Origin: Melioribacter roseus P3M-2 | GTDB taxonomy: Bacteria; Bacteroidota; Ignavibacteria; Ignavibacteriales; Melioribacteraceae | Reading direction: 5' to 3' | Length of the DNA stretch: 64,000 nucleotides | Assembly: GCF_000279145.1 (NCBI RefSeq) | Contig: NC_018178.1 | Coordinates: 2,586,001 to 2,650,000 of the forward strand | Shown here: positions 9,525 to 18,218 of the stretch, one piece after another | Layout: each line of letters begins with the position of its first letter | How positions within the stretch are numbered: position 1 is the stretch's first letter | Notes under the pieces: generated by a model | The model's input: the letters and a program-made list of their open reading frames with translations, nothing else | What the model was told of the DNA's origin: nothing | Database searches by the model: none | Made by a program: the position numbers and the translations under genes

Positions 9525-11078
9525 CTATTCCGCCGCCTTATAAACAGAGTCGAGTAAAGTTCCGTCGACCCATTTAACTACCGCGACAACTTTTCTTTTG
9601 TCTAATTTCGGTTTTGCCGGTCTGCCGCATATTTCATAAACTTCTTCTTGAATATCGGCAATCGACCGCAGCGGAAGAGAGCTTTTCTTAACTTTTTTAA
9701 TCAAATCTTTTCTTGCCGGATTGACGGCAATTCCGCGTTCCGTAATTACTGCGTCAATCAAATCGCCGGGGCCGCAGAGCGTAGTTACCTCGTCTACGAT
9801 TACGGGTATCCTGTCCCTGAATGAAGGAACTGCCAATATAGTGCAGCCGGCATAAAGACAATTTTGCCATCCGCCGATTCCGTGCAATAGCATCCCGTCC
9901 GAATGCGTCACTACGTTGGCGTTAAAATTCAGGTCGACTTCCGTGGCTCCTAACACAACAGCGTCGACCATCGAAGCAAAATTTCCCTTGCCGTGAAAAT
10001 TATAACTTGTAAAAGGAGAAGTCATAATGTGTTTCGGATTTTCTCTCATTGAGCGAACGCCTTCCAGATCGAATGTCTGTCCGTCGAGGATATAGTCGGT
10101 TAAACCTTCTTCGAGCATTTCGACAAGATATTTTGTGGAGCCTCCTCTTACAAACCGGGCTTTAATATTTTTTTGTTTCATTTTTTCTTTGATAAATGGA
10201 ATGAATGCCAGACTCGTGCCGCCGGCTCCGGCCTGGAACGAAAATCCGTCTTTTAAAATTCGGGCGGCGTCCATAAACTCCGCGACGTATTCGGCTATTA
10301 ATAGCCGGTCGGGACTTTTTGTTATCTCTGTAGTTCCGCTTACGATTTTTGCCGGGTCGCCGATCGAATCGACGACTACCACATAATCGACATTATTGCC
10401 GGAAATCTGCCATGGAACACACGGGAAGTCGACTAAATTATCGGTAACGATAATAACCTTGTCGGCATAAATGGAATCTGCCAGGGCAAATCCCAATCCT
10501 CCGCAAGCGGACTTTCCGTATAATCCGTTGGCGTTGCCGAACTTGTCCGCCGAAGGCGCGGCGATTATCGCAATGTCGATATGAACTTCGCCGTCCTGAA
10601 TTGCCTGGTATCTGCCTCCGTGCGAACGCAATACGCCCGTGCCTTCCATCTTTCCCGTACTCGCGTATTTGCCCAATGGTCCGTTCAACGAGCCTTCAAT
10701 GTGGTGAATAGTGCCGTCTTCGAGATATTTGATTAAATGTTCGTGACAGGGGAATGACGCGCTCGGAAACCACCTTATATTTTTAATTCCCATTGAATGG
10801 ATAACGTCGAATAAATAGTTGGTAACCATATCTCCGTTACGAAGATGATGGTGGGTTGAAATTGTCATTCCGTCTTTTAAGCCCGAAAGTTCCAGAGCCT
10901 TTTTCAAGTTTTTTACCAATTTATTTTCGGCTTCGGGAAAATCGACACAGGAAGGTATTGCCGGAGCGGCTTTTCTGCCTTTCGGTTTGTATTTGTCGAC
11001 TCCTTTAAAAGGAATTTGTTTTATCCCGTTTACGTATAACGGAACCAATCTGCCTGCTTTGTTTTTTATCATTCTCAT
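9525..11078 (-). CDS. citF: Citrate lyase alpha subunit (citrate:acetyl-ACP transferase)
   Basis: Exchanges the acetyl group on the lyase acyl-carrier protein for citrate, giving citryl-ACP and acetate. The ~515-residue length and the sequence (SGLKDGMTISTHHHLRNGD, GHGG-like LRSHGGRYQAIQDGE, FGNANGLYGKSACGGLGFA, LHGIGGWQN) fit CitF throughout. The frame can be extended to a TTG at 11090 that overlaps the citE stop; ATG 11078 gives the more typical start MRMIKNKAGRL and is chosen here. It is last in the minus-strand run and presumably co-transcribed with the citDE fusion. No citC, citX or citG, needed for making and activating the prosthetic group, is found in the window. Confidence 0.92.
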   Translation of the reverse strand: MRMIKNKAGRLVPLYVNGIKQIPFKGVDKYKPKGRKAAPAIPSCVDFPEAENKLVKNLKKALELSGLKDGMTISTHHHLRNGDMVTNYLFDVIHSMGIKNIRWFPSASFPCHEHLIKYLEDGTIHHIEGSLNGPLGKYASTGKMEGTGVLRSHGGRYQAIQDGEVHIDIAIIAAPSADKFGNANGLYGKSACGGLGFALADSIYADKVIIVTDNLVDFPCVPWQISGNNVDYVVVVDSIGDPAKIVSGTTEITKSPDRLLIAEYVAEFMDAARILKDGFSFQAGAGGTSLAFIPFIKEKMKQKNIKARFVRGGSTKYLVEMLEEGLTDYILDGQTFDLEGVRSMRENPKHIMTSPFTSYNFHGKGNFASMVDAVVLGATEVDLNFNANVVTHSDGMLLHGIGGWQNCLYAGCTILAVPSFRDRIPVIVDEVTTLCGPGDLIDAVITERGIAVNPARKDLIKKVKKSSLPLRSIADIQEEVYEICGRPAKPKLDKRKVVAVVKWVDGTLLDSVYKAAE

Positions 11079-11086
11079 GGCTCTTT

Positions 11087-12285
11087 TCAATTTTGTTTTT
11101 CGGATTCAAGAATTTTCAACGCGCGTTTTACGACGGGAGGATCGATCATTTTACTCCCGATTGAAATGACGCTCTGGCTTTTTCTCCGGGCTTCGTTGAA
11201 AGCTTCCACAATCAATTTCGCCTTTTCGATTTCCGGGGGCGAAGGGGCGAATGCTTTATGCGTTATTTTTATTTGTCTGGGATGAATGCATCCCTTCCCT
11301 TCGAAACCGAGCGCTTTCGATTCCAGACAGCTTTTATAGAGTCCTTCCGTATTCCCGACGTCGGAATAAACCGAATCGATAGCTTGAACTCCCGCCGCTT
11401 TGGCTGCATTGACAATAACAGACCGGGCGTAAAAACTTTCGAGTCCGGCTTCAGTCCTCTGGACACCGATATCCGCAGTATAATCTTCCAGCCCGATTGT
11501 CAGGGCGCAAATATTTTTAGAAGCCGTTGCAATTTCGTATGCATTCACAACGCCCAATGCGCTTTCGATAATCGGCATGAGATAAATGTCATAACGAATA
11601 TTTTTTTCTTTTTTGACGGCGTTTATTACTTCGTTGACTTTAATGACGGTTTCTTTTGACTCGCATTTGGGAATAAGAATTACATGAACGTTATGAGGAA
11701 CTATTGATTTCAAATCCTCAAAACCGAGAGGAAGTTGATTAATCCTTACCATTTTTTCGGCGCCGTAAAAATTAACGGCTCGTAACGCATTCCTGACCAA
11801 AATACGCGCCGAGTCTTTTTCGGAAGGATGTACGCTGTCCTCGAGATCGAGTATAATCCCGTCGGGTTTATGAAGACCGGCGTTTATATGGAACTTCGGT
11901 TCGTTGCCGGGAAGATAAAGCCGGCTTCGCCTTATTCTGTCTTTTGAGGTAGGAGTTATTAGTCCCTTTTTAATCGGAAGCAAAAATTCTTTGGTTTCAT
12001 GCACGAAAATTCTTTTATAAGCCGTTTCGAATCGCGCCGCGATTGTGTAAGGCAGGGCTCCGTAATCTTCGATTTCAATTTCGGCGCCGGTTAATTCGTA
12101 AAACGACGAAATCGTGCGTATCAGTTTCTCTATTTCGTCGCCGTACAATTTGTCGACTTTGCTCTTCAGTTTAATCGTTAGTTTCTTTCCGCGTTTTAAT
12201 TTTTTATGGTAATGCGACAGTCAGAACGCGTCTTATCGGATTTAACTCCTGCCGAAGCTGCGTCGTTGATTATTTCCGCTTTCAT
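11087..12285 (-). CDS. citE: CitD-CitE fusion (citrate lyase acyl-carrier plus beta subunit), interrupted by a -1 frameshift
   Basis: The beta subunit cleaves citryl-ACP to oxaloacetate and acetyl-ACP. From about residue 130, RRSRLYLPGNEPKF, DGIILDLEDSVHPSEKD and GCIHPRQI are typical CitE. The preceding part (IKLKSKVDKLYGDEI, then IEDYGALPYTIAARFE) is the C-terminal two thirds of CitD. The first third (MKAEIINDAASAG, then RSDCRITIK, Ser21 aligning with the prosthetic-group serine) is encoded in another frame from ATG 12285, 4 bases after the prpD stop. Joining the frames by -1 at the A-run 12200-12205 gives exactly 400 codons including stop. Without the shift the best start is TTG 12148, which loses that serine. 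Real slippage, a recent mutation and a homopolymer miscall are all possible. Confidence 0.8.
12199..12205 (-). other. Slippery heptamer A AAA AAT at the citD frame break
   Basis: Read on the minus strand in the CitD frame, codons ATA AAA AAT are followed at once by TAA (12198-12196). A -1 slip on A AAA AAT continues into the long CitD-CitE frame. The heptamer obeys the X XXY YYZ rule. One extra A in the genome would have the same effect, so it may equally mark a sequencing error. Confidence 0.7.
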
Positions 12286-12289
12286 ATTC

Positions 12290-13723
12290 TCACGCAATTA
12301 ATTTGTTCATGAATTCGGTCGCTTCCATAATATCGCAATTAAATACAAGCTCTTTAATTTCTCTTTGTTTATTGGCGTCCAAAAGTTTCGAAGAAAGACT
12401 GTTGAATTTTGATTCCAATTCCTCGTCGGTCATCGGGTTGTTTGGATGACCTTTCGGATATTCGAGATATTCCGAATATTCTTTTCCGTCGGTTGTAATA
12501 ATTTCGACTTTAGACGGTTGTTTTTCGGGAAACAATTTTTCGAATTCATACGAGGCAACGCCTTCTATCTTATCGATTACCGACCAGATACGCGGGTCAT
12601 TGAGTTTTTCTTCCGAGAATGAATCGGTTGTAATCTTTCTGTCGACTACAGCCGCGGCAATGCAATAGGGCAGTGAATGGTCGGCTGTTTCTCTCGATTT
12701 TGGTTTGTACTTTTGCGGATCGAACAGGATGTCGCAGACCCGCGCTATTGTAGTTATTATGATCTTTTCGATTTGATCCGGTTTGACGTCGTGCTTGTTT
12801 ACCAGTGAAAGGACTGCTGAAATGTGGGTATGGGTTAACGCTTCCGTTGGAAAAGCTTTCATGCTGCATTCGAGTATTTTATAATTACTGCCGAGTTTGT
12901 TGAATAGCTTATCCAAATCCCAGCGCCACTCGCCGTACATTTCCAACCCCGGCACAGTTATCGGTTTGCTCTGTCCGGATTTGTAATCCCAGCCCAATAA
13001 ACAGTCGAAAAAGCCTTCCTTGCCTTCAAAAATAAATTCGGGACCCGTAAAGCCTTCTTTGGCGAGGAAAGACGAGATTACGCCGTTATAGACCGCCATC
13101 GGATCGACCGTATTTTTCATCATCGAAAGTTGACCCGAAGCGGGGGCGCCGGAAGTAAAATTATGCGCGCCGTTAATGCCGATAGCGTTTACCATCTGCT
13201 CCACGCTCAAGTTAAGCAATTTTCCGGCAACTACGGGCGAAACAAACTGCGTTAGTGTAGCGTGGTGCCATTTACGTTCTCTTATGCCCGGCGCTGCAAT
13301 TTCGCAAAGTCGTTGTTCGAATTCGTACCCCAGAACAATCGCAGTCAACACAGATTTCATATCGGCGTTTGAATATTCTCCTGCGGCTAAAGCTGCTGGA
13401 ATTAAATCCGACGGATGAGACGGATCCTGCTTCCAATAGATGTCGTTAAAATCGAGCGAACGTATCATCTGCGAGTTTACAAAAGCGGCATGAGCAGCGG
13501 GTACTTTGTCTCCGAATCCAATAACCGTCGCTTCCTGTTTGCCGCCGATATTCCGGAAATAATTTCTGATGATGTTTACGTCTTTGGTTTCATATGCGCC
13601 GTAAGCGCATCCGATCGAATCGTACAAAAAACGCTTGGCTTCGTGAATAACTTCCCCCGGTATGTCTTCGTATTTTAAATCAAGTGCAAATTCGGAAATA
13701 ATTCGTGAAACGGATTTTTCCAT
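12290..13723 (-). CDS. MmgE/PrpD family dehydratase
   Basis: A 477-residue cytoplasmic protein of the iron-sulfur-independent MmgE/PrpD family, whose members dehydrate 2-methylcitrate or citrate-like acids (or decarboxylate cis-aconitate). Family sequence is clear: FLYDSIGCAYGAYETKDV, FVNSQMIRSLDFNDIYWKQDPSHPSDLIPAALAAGEY and IGINGAHNFTSGAPASGQLSMMKN, with the C-terminal KAFPTEALTHTHISA block. No prpB or prpC is nearby. Instead it lies between an aconitase-family gene and citrate lyase, so a role on citrate/cis-aconitate is at least as likely as on methylcitrate. The stop is 4 bases before the CitD start. The true substrate cannot be decided from sequence. Confidence 0.88.
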   Translation of the reverse strand: MEKSVSRIISEFALDLKYEDIPGEVIHEAKRFLYDSIGCAYGAYETKDVNIIRNYFRNIGGKQEATVIGFGDKVPAAHAAFVNSQMIRSLDFNDIYWKQDPSHPSDLIPAALAAGEYSNADMKSVLTAIVLGYEFEQRLCEIAAPGIRERKWHHATLTQFVSPVVAGKLLNLSVEQMVNAIGINGAHNFTSGAPASGQLSMMKNTVDPMAVYNGVISSFLAKEGFTGPEFIFEGKEGFFDCLLGWDYKSGQSKPITVPGLEMYGEWRWDLDKLFNKLGSNYKILECSMKAFPTEALTHTHISAVLSLVNKHDVKPDQIEKIIITTIARVCDILFDPQKYKPKSRETADHSLPYCIAAAVVDRKITTDSFSEEKLNDPRIWSVIDKIEGVASYEFEKLFPEKQPSKVEIITTDGKEYSEYLEYPKGHPNNPMTDEELESKFNSLSSKLLDANKQREIKELVFNCDIMEATEFMNKLIA

Positions 13724-13946
13724 AACGAATTCCTTATACTATTTTTAAATGAGAGAGTTGTTATAGAGGAAGAGTGCCTATTTATTCTGCCAGTTGGTTT
13801 CGTACAATTTAGGGAAGTTGAGATATGGATAATAATTTTTGGAAGTTATTTTATTCACTTTGCGCATAATTACTTATGCCTTTAGTTGCCATAAAATTAA
13901 CGCTTTTATTTCTAAAAGAAAAGCGCTAAACGATAATTCGATTAAA
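13724..13946. other. Gap between prpD-like and aconitase genes
   Basis: 223 AT-rich bases. The only clear element is the hairpin at 13901-13925. No exact Bacteroidota-type -7 box on the minus strand and no small gene with a ribosome site was found, so how the prpD-cit part is started is unclear. Confidence 0.6.
13901..13925 (-). terminator. Possible terminator after the aconitase-family gene
   Basis: 7-bp stem CGCTTTT/AAAAGCG with an 11-base loop, 21 bases past the stop on the minus strand, followed by an AT-rich stretch without a perfect U-run. May only partly stop transcription into the prpD-cit genes. Confidence 0.45.
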
Positions 13947-15929
13947 TTAATTTCCCAGGTTCTTCTTTATCCAGTTTTCAAGTCCTCCCGGAACAATCAA
14001 TTCCTGAGCGGGAATGCCGACCGGAGAAATAGTATAGATTTTATCGTCGGCAATTAATTTGGAATTTACAAAATCGACTGTGGCGACAATTTCTGTTTTG
14101 ATTGTATTTTTTTTGCTGCTTCCAAACATTTTTTTCAAATCGGTTACCAGTTGAGGACATTCGATTGCCAGGAAGCCGTTGTTGATGGCGTTGCGTTTAT
14201 ACGTCTCGCTGAAAGAGCCTGCTATTACGAGTTGAATGCCTTTGTATTTGAGCGCTGTAGCCGCCTGTTCTCTCGAACTGCCCGTTCCAAAATTAAATCC
14301 TCCGACGAGTATATCGCCTTCCTGCGCAATATTTCTGAATTCGGGGTCGTAATTTTCCATAACAACGTTAGCCTGATCCTGAGGAGTCATATCGTCGTTG
14401 TAAGTGTATTTGCCCGGATAAATACCGTCTGTGTTTAAGTTATCCTGAGGGCAGAAGATAATTTCTCCTTTTATTTCGGTGGGAAACCCTTCAATAATAT
14501 CGACCTGTCGAGTTTGCGTTTCGGATTTAGAATTTATTTTTATCGAACCCGCAATCGAATTTTTGTTTTCTGAAATGTCGTAGTTGATATATCCGCTGAC
14601 TGCTGAATAGGCAACTACGGCGGGCGAAGCCAGATATGCAAAAGCATTTGGCGAACCCATTCTGCCTTTGAAATTTCTGTTGGTTGCCGAGATGCCTACC
14701 TCGCCGTCTTCAAGCAATCCCGCTCCCAATCCGATGCAGGGACCGCAACCAGGAGGAAGCGGAATGGCGCCGGCTTCGATTAAATCTTGCCAGTAGCCCC
14801 GAGCCTCGCTCTCTTTTTGAACTTCGCTGGAAGCCGCCGCAATATAAAATTTTACATGCGGAGCTATCTTTTTCCCTTTTACTATTTTGGCCGCCTGTTC
14901 TATGTCTTCTAGTCTTGAATTGACGCATGACACGAGATAAGCTTTATCAATTTTTACTTTCTTTTTCGTCAGCTCTGATACGAGGGCGTATTTCTTTACG
15001 CTGTTCGGTCCCGACACGACGGGCTCAATCGAAGATAAGTCTATTGTAAGTTCTTTTGCGTAAAATGCGTCGGTGTCCGGTTTGAGATTATTCAGGTTTT
15101 CTTTTAGTTCATTCAATCTTTCTCTGTTCAATCTGGGATTTTTGCCGTTGCCGTCGGCATCCGAAGGCACGCCTTCGGGACCTCTCTTTTCGATATAATC
15201 GATTCTTCTTTCAATCCATTCGAGAGTTATATCGTCGACAGGGAAGAGTCCTGCGACAGCGCCCCATTCGGTAGTCATATTCGCAATCGAAAGTCTCTGG
15301 TCTACCGACAGGCAGTTTATACCGTCGCCCGAAAATTCAACCGCGCAATTCAATACTTCGTCGTTATTGAAATAACCGCAGAGAGCGATAATAACGTCTT
15401 TACCTGTAACCCCTTCGGATAAACTCCCCGTTAATACGACTTTGACAGTTTGTGGAACCTGCCACCATGTTTTTCCGGTTGCCCAGATCGATGCGGCGTC
15501 GGTTCTCACAATCGGAGTGCCGAGACATCCGATACCGCCGTACATATTCGAATGACTGTCGGAGGCAACCACCATGGAACCCGGGAACGCGTATCCTTCT
15601 TCTACCATAATCTGATGTCCTATGCCTCGCCCTGCGGGATAGAAGTCCGCTCCCATTTCCTTGGCAAATTCTTCGATGCGTTTGTATTTATTCAGATTCT
15701 TTTCGTCTTTGTTTTGAATATCGTGGTCGAGCGTTATTACTACCTGTCGGGGATTGGCAAGTTTTGTTGCTCCGATCGATTTGAATTTCGGAATAACCGC
15801 ACCGGTATTATCGTGAGTCATCACGTATGCCGGTCGTATAGTAATGTAGTCGCCGGCGCTAATTTCCTGATTCGGCTTCAATCCGATTGCATGTTTCTGT
15901 GCGATTTTTTCGACTAAAGTTTGGGGCAT
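13947..15929 (-). CDS. Aconitase/homoaconitase-family hydratase
   Basis: A 660-residue 4Fe-4S hydro-lyase. The large domain starts MPQTLVEKIAQKHAIGL and has PAYVMTHDNTGAVIPKF, VASDSHSNMYGGIGCLG, a cluster Cys in VSCVNSRLED and the pair in GCGPCIGLG. The swivel domain is fused at the C-terminus (GGFNFGTGSSREQAATAL, the substrate-binding loop, and IAGSFSETYKRNAINNG). The one-chain, ~660-residue layout and opening resemble the homoaconitase/mitochondrial-type branch, so citrate/isocitrate or homocitrate isomerisation are both possible. Beside an isocitrate-dehydrogenase-like gene and citrate lyase I favour aconitase. An exact TATATTTG box lies 32 bases upstream, suggesting its own promoter. Confidence 0.9.
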   Translation of the reverse strand: MPQTLVEKIAQKHAIGLKPNQEISAGDYITIRPAYVMTHDNTGAVIPKFKSIGATKLANPRQVVITLDHDIQNKDEKNLNKYKRIEEFAKEMGADFYPAGRGIGHQIMVEEGYAFPGSMVVASDSHSNMYGGIGCLGTPIVRTDAASIWATGKTWWQVPQTVKVVLTGSLSEGVTGKDVIIALCGYFNNDEVLNCAVEFSGDGINCLSVDQRLSIANMTTEWGAVAGLFPVDDITLEWIERRIDYIEKRGPEGVPSDADGNGKNPRLNRERLNELKENLNNLKPDTDAFYAKELTIDLSSIEPVVSGPNSVKKYALVSELTKKKVKIDKAYLVSCVNSRLEDIEQAAKIVKGKKIAPHVKFYIAAASSEVQKESEARGYWQDLIEAGAIPLPPGCGPCIGLGAGLLEDGEVGISATNRNFKGRMGSPNAFAYLASPAVVAYSAVSGYINYDISENKNSIAGSIKINSKSETQTRQVDIIEGFPTEIKGEIIFCPQDNLNTDGIYPGKYTYNDDMTPQDQANVVMENYDPEFRNIAQEGDILVGGFNFGTGSSREQAATALKYKGIQLVIAGSFSETYKRNAINNGFLAIECPQLVTDLKKMFGSSKKNTIKTEIVATVDFVNSKLIADDKIYTISPVGIPAQELIVPGGLENWIKKNLGN

Positions 15930-15960
15930 TCTCTACTCCGGAAAATTATGTTTGGCAATA

Positions 15961-15968
15961 CAAATATA
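15961..15968 (-). promoter_or_regulatory. Candidate -7 box (TATATTTG) for the aconitase-family gene
   Basis: Exact TAnnTTTG match on the minus strand, 32 bases before the ATG. No TTG at the 20-base spacing (one is only 11 bases away), so only the -7 element is supported. Confidence 0.4.
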
Positions 15969-15993
15969 TCTATTCTCGGCAAATAATAACTTT

Positions 15994-16530
15994 TCAATTC
16001 TTAAACGGCTCGAAAGATACGAAATCGGCATGATGCACAATTATCGCTTCTACGGATCTTTTTCCCAGATCGCCTTCTTTGGAATGATAAGCTATTATGT
16101 GGAGAACTTCAGGAGGCAGTCCGAACCTGTCGGCAATCGCAACGCCGCTGAAAGGATGGCGCAGCAGACTTCCGGCTTTGCTCGTTCCGAGTTTGCCGTC
16201 CTTTTTCGTATATTCGAATAATTTCCCTACGTCGATTAAAATTGCTCCGGCAATCAAGATGTCCATGTCGATATTGACCTCATTTCCGAAATTCTTTTGC
16301 ATTCTTTTGGCAATGTCGACGGCAAGCTGCACGCACGTTCTTTTGTGATTAATGAAGGAAATATTGCAGTCTTTTATTAAAAGCGAAAACGGAATTTCGT
16401 ATAAATCCCGCGCTGTTAACTCTGAATTTTCCACAGCATATTTCCAGCATTCGATCACTTTCTCTTTGAGCGAAGGATCGTTAATTAAGTTTACTTCGGG
16501 CCATAAAAGAATTATTTCGTCTTTGCTCAT
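15994..16530 (-). CDS. HD-domain protein with an altered metal dyad
   Basis: A 178-residue cytoplasmic protein with an HD (phosphohydrolase-like) fold. Family landmarks are His62 (NHKRT), His125 (LRHP), His149 (AYHSKEG) and the terminal HHADFVSFE. At the defining HD position the sequence is AGAILIDVGK, with Ile99-Asp100 instead of His-Asp, so one metal ligand is missing and the usual nucleotide or phosphate-ester hydrolysis is doubtful. ATG 16530 is chosen because it starts 5 bases after the CstA stop; the frame's upstream extension to 16590 lies inside cstA. Coupling to the CstA transporter suggests a regulatory or ligand-binding role, which is inference. Confidence 0.78.
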   Translation of the reverse strand: MSKDEIILLWPEVNLINDPSLKEKVIECWKYAVENSELTARDLYEIPFSLLIKDCNISFINHKRTCVQLAVDIAKRMQKNFGNEVNIDMDILIAGAILIDVGKLFEYTKKDGKLGTSKAGSLLRHPFSGVAIADRFGLPPEVLHIIAYHSKEGDLGKRSVEAIIVHHADFVSFEPFKN

Positions 16531-16535
16531 ATCAT

Positions 16536-18167
16536 TTATTTTGATGTTGAAGGTTCGGTATTGGTCCTGAGTACGGTAAAAGCCTGCCATGCCAGCATTA
16601 CAGCCAAGACAAAAAGAAATATCGATACGATTGAAAGCAAATAGTTGTTGATTAGGAAATTATTATAAAAGAGCATGGCAAGAGCCGATAAAGTAACGGC
16701 AAACATGAATAACATCGGGATGAGAGTGAAGTAATAATTTATCTTAAGATTAATTACCCAGACCGTTATAGCCAGAAGCGCTATGGCTGCGAGAAGTTGA
16801 TTGGCGCTGCCGAATACCGGCCAGATAGTCATACTCTGACCGCTCATTGTTAGAAGTCCGCCGGCTATGACGGTAATGAAAGTGGCAAAATATCTGTTGG
16901 ATGTAATTCCGCTTTTTTCAGTCTGTTGCCGGGTTTCAAAAAATTCCTGGAAGGTATAACGGGCTAATCTGGTCGCCGTGTCGAGGGAAGTAAGAGCAAA
17001 TGCGGCTACGGCGAGCGCGGCAAAACTCGATGCGTGCGATTTATCGATACCAAGCAGAGGGATATTATTTATGAAAGTTGCTATGCCGGTTGAAAAAGCC
17101 GTAACCGCGCCTTTCTCGTTTAATAACTGAATAAAATGAGCTTGATCTAATGAAGCTACGGATAATAATGCCAGTACAGCAAGAACTCCTTCGATGAGCA
17201 TGCCGCCGTAACCGATCAGTTTTGCGTCGGTCTCTTTGTCGAGCTGTTTAGCCGTCGTACCGCTGCTTACGATCGAATGAAAACCGCTTATTGCGCCGCA
17301 CGCCACCGTTACGAAAAGGGCGGGGAAAAGATATCCGATTTTATTGATGTTGAAATTGGTAACCGGGGCAAGATGAACTTCGGGCATTGTAAAAAACAAA
17401 CCGGCTATTCCTCCCAGCATCAAAGCATAAAGCAAGAACGAATTCAAATAATCGCGCGGCTGCAATAATATCCATACCGGTGTTACCGAGGCGAAAAAGA
17501 TGTAAACTAATAAAATTACTATCCAGGCCTGTTTGCTCAAAAGCAATGGAAACTGATTGCCGAAATAAATTGCCAGCGCCAATAAGACAATTCCTACCGC
17601 TGAAGATATAAGAAGCGGAATTTTTTTGCGATATGATAATAGTCCGAACGCGATTGCAATAACAATAAATAAGATGGATGCGGTGCCTGCGGAAGGAATG
17701 CTGTTGAATGTATTCGATACGATTATTGTAAAAACTGCGATAACGAGAATAAGCGTAGACCATGTAAAAATGAGAAACAATTTTTTGCCGTTCAGACCGA
17801 TATAATTTTCAATTACTTGTCCGATGGTTTTGCCTTTATGGCGTATCGAAGCAATCAAAGCCGTGTAATCGTGAACGCCGCCGATAAAAGTTGAGCCTAT
17901 CAGAATCCATGCATAAACGGGCGCCCAGCCGAAGCTGGCGGCGATTATTGGACCTACGATCGGACCGGCTCCGGCTATGGAGGCGAAATGATGCCCCAGC
18001 AGTACAGGCGGCTTTGCGGGAACATAGTCGACCCCGTCGTACATTTCATGCGAAGGAGTGGTATGATTCCCGTCAATCGAAAATTTATTCGAAATAAAAT
18101 TCCCGTAGATACGGTATGCCGAAATAAACAGAATTATGGCAAATACTACTAAAATGATGCCGCTCAT
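16536..18167 (-). CDS. cstA: CstA-family carbon-starvation transporter
   Basis: A 543-residue polytopic inner-membrane protein, shorter than the ~700-residue E. coli CstA but with its conserved blocks: YDGVDYVPAKPPVLLGHHFASIAGAGPIVGP split over residues ~43-73, GGVHDYTALIASIRHKGKTIG, and FHSIVSSGTTAKQLDKETDA. Members import peptides or pyruvate, often when carbon is limiting. About 13-15 hydrophobic segments are visible. It follows the isocitrate-dehydrogenase-like gene by 51 bases and is followed within 5 bases by the HD protein, so the three probably form one transcript. Pyruvate or another organic acid would suit the neighbouring citrate genes, but the substrate is not readable from sequence. 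Confidence 0.9.
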   Translation of the reverse strand: MSGIILVVFAIILFISAYRIYGNFISNKFSIDGNHTTPSHEMYDGVDYVPAKPPVLLGHHFASIAGAGPIVGPIIAASFGWAPVYAWILIGSTFIGGVHDYTALIASIRHKGKTIGQVIENYIGLNGKKLFLIFTWSTLILVIAVFTIIVSNTFNSIPSAGTASILFIVIAIAFGLLSYRKKIPLLISSAVGIVLLALAIYFGNQFPLLLSKQAWIVILLVYIFFASVTPVWILLQPRDYLNSFLLYALMLGGIAGLFFTMPEVHLAPVTNFNINKIGYLFPALFVTVACGAISGFHSIVSSGTTAKQLDKETDAKLIGYGGMLIEGVLAVLALLSVASLDQAHFIQLLNEKGAVTAFSTGIATFINNIPLLGIDKSHASSFAALAVAAFALTSLDTATRLARYTFQEFFETRQQTEKSGITSNRYFATFITVIAGGLLTMSGQSMTIWPVFGSANQLLAAIALLAITVWVINLKINYYFTLIPMLFMFAVTLSALAMLFYNNFLINNYLLSIVSIFLFVLAVMLAWQAFTVLRTNTEPSTSK

Positions 18168-18218
18168 AGCATACCCAAAATTAAAAATGGCAGTTAATGT
18201 CCTAAATTACAAAAAATA

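Noticed and set aside
12290-13723. Methylcitrate-cycle gene prpD
   Set aside because: Family membership is clear, but prpB and prpC are absent and the neighbours are citrate genes, so the symbol was not assigned.
16531-16590. N-terminal extension of the HD protein into cstA
   Set aside because: The extra 20 residues are encoded inside the end of cstA, while ATG 16530 lies just after its stop.
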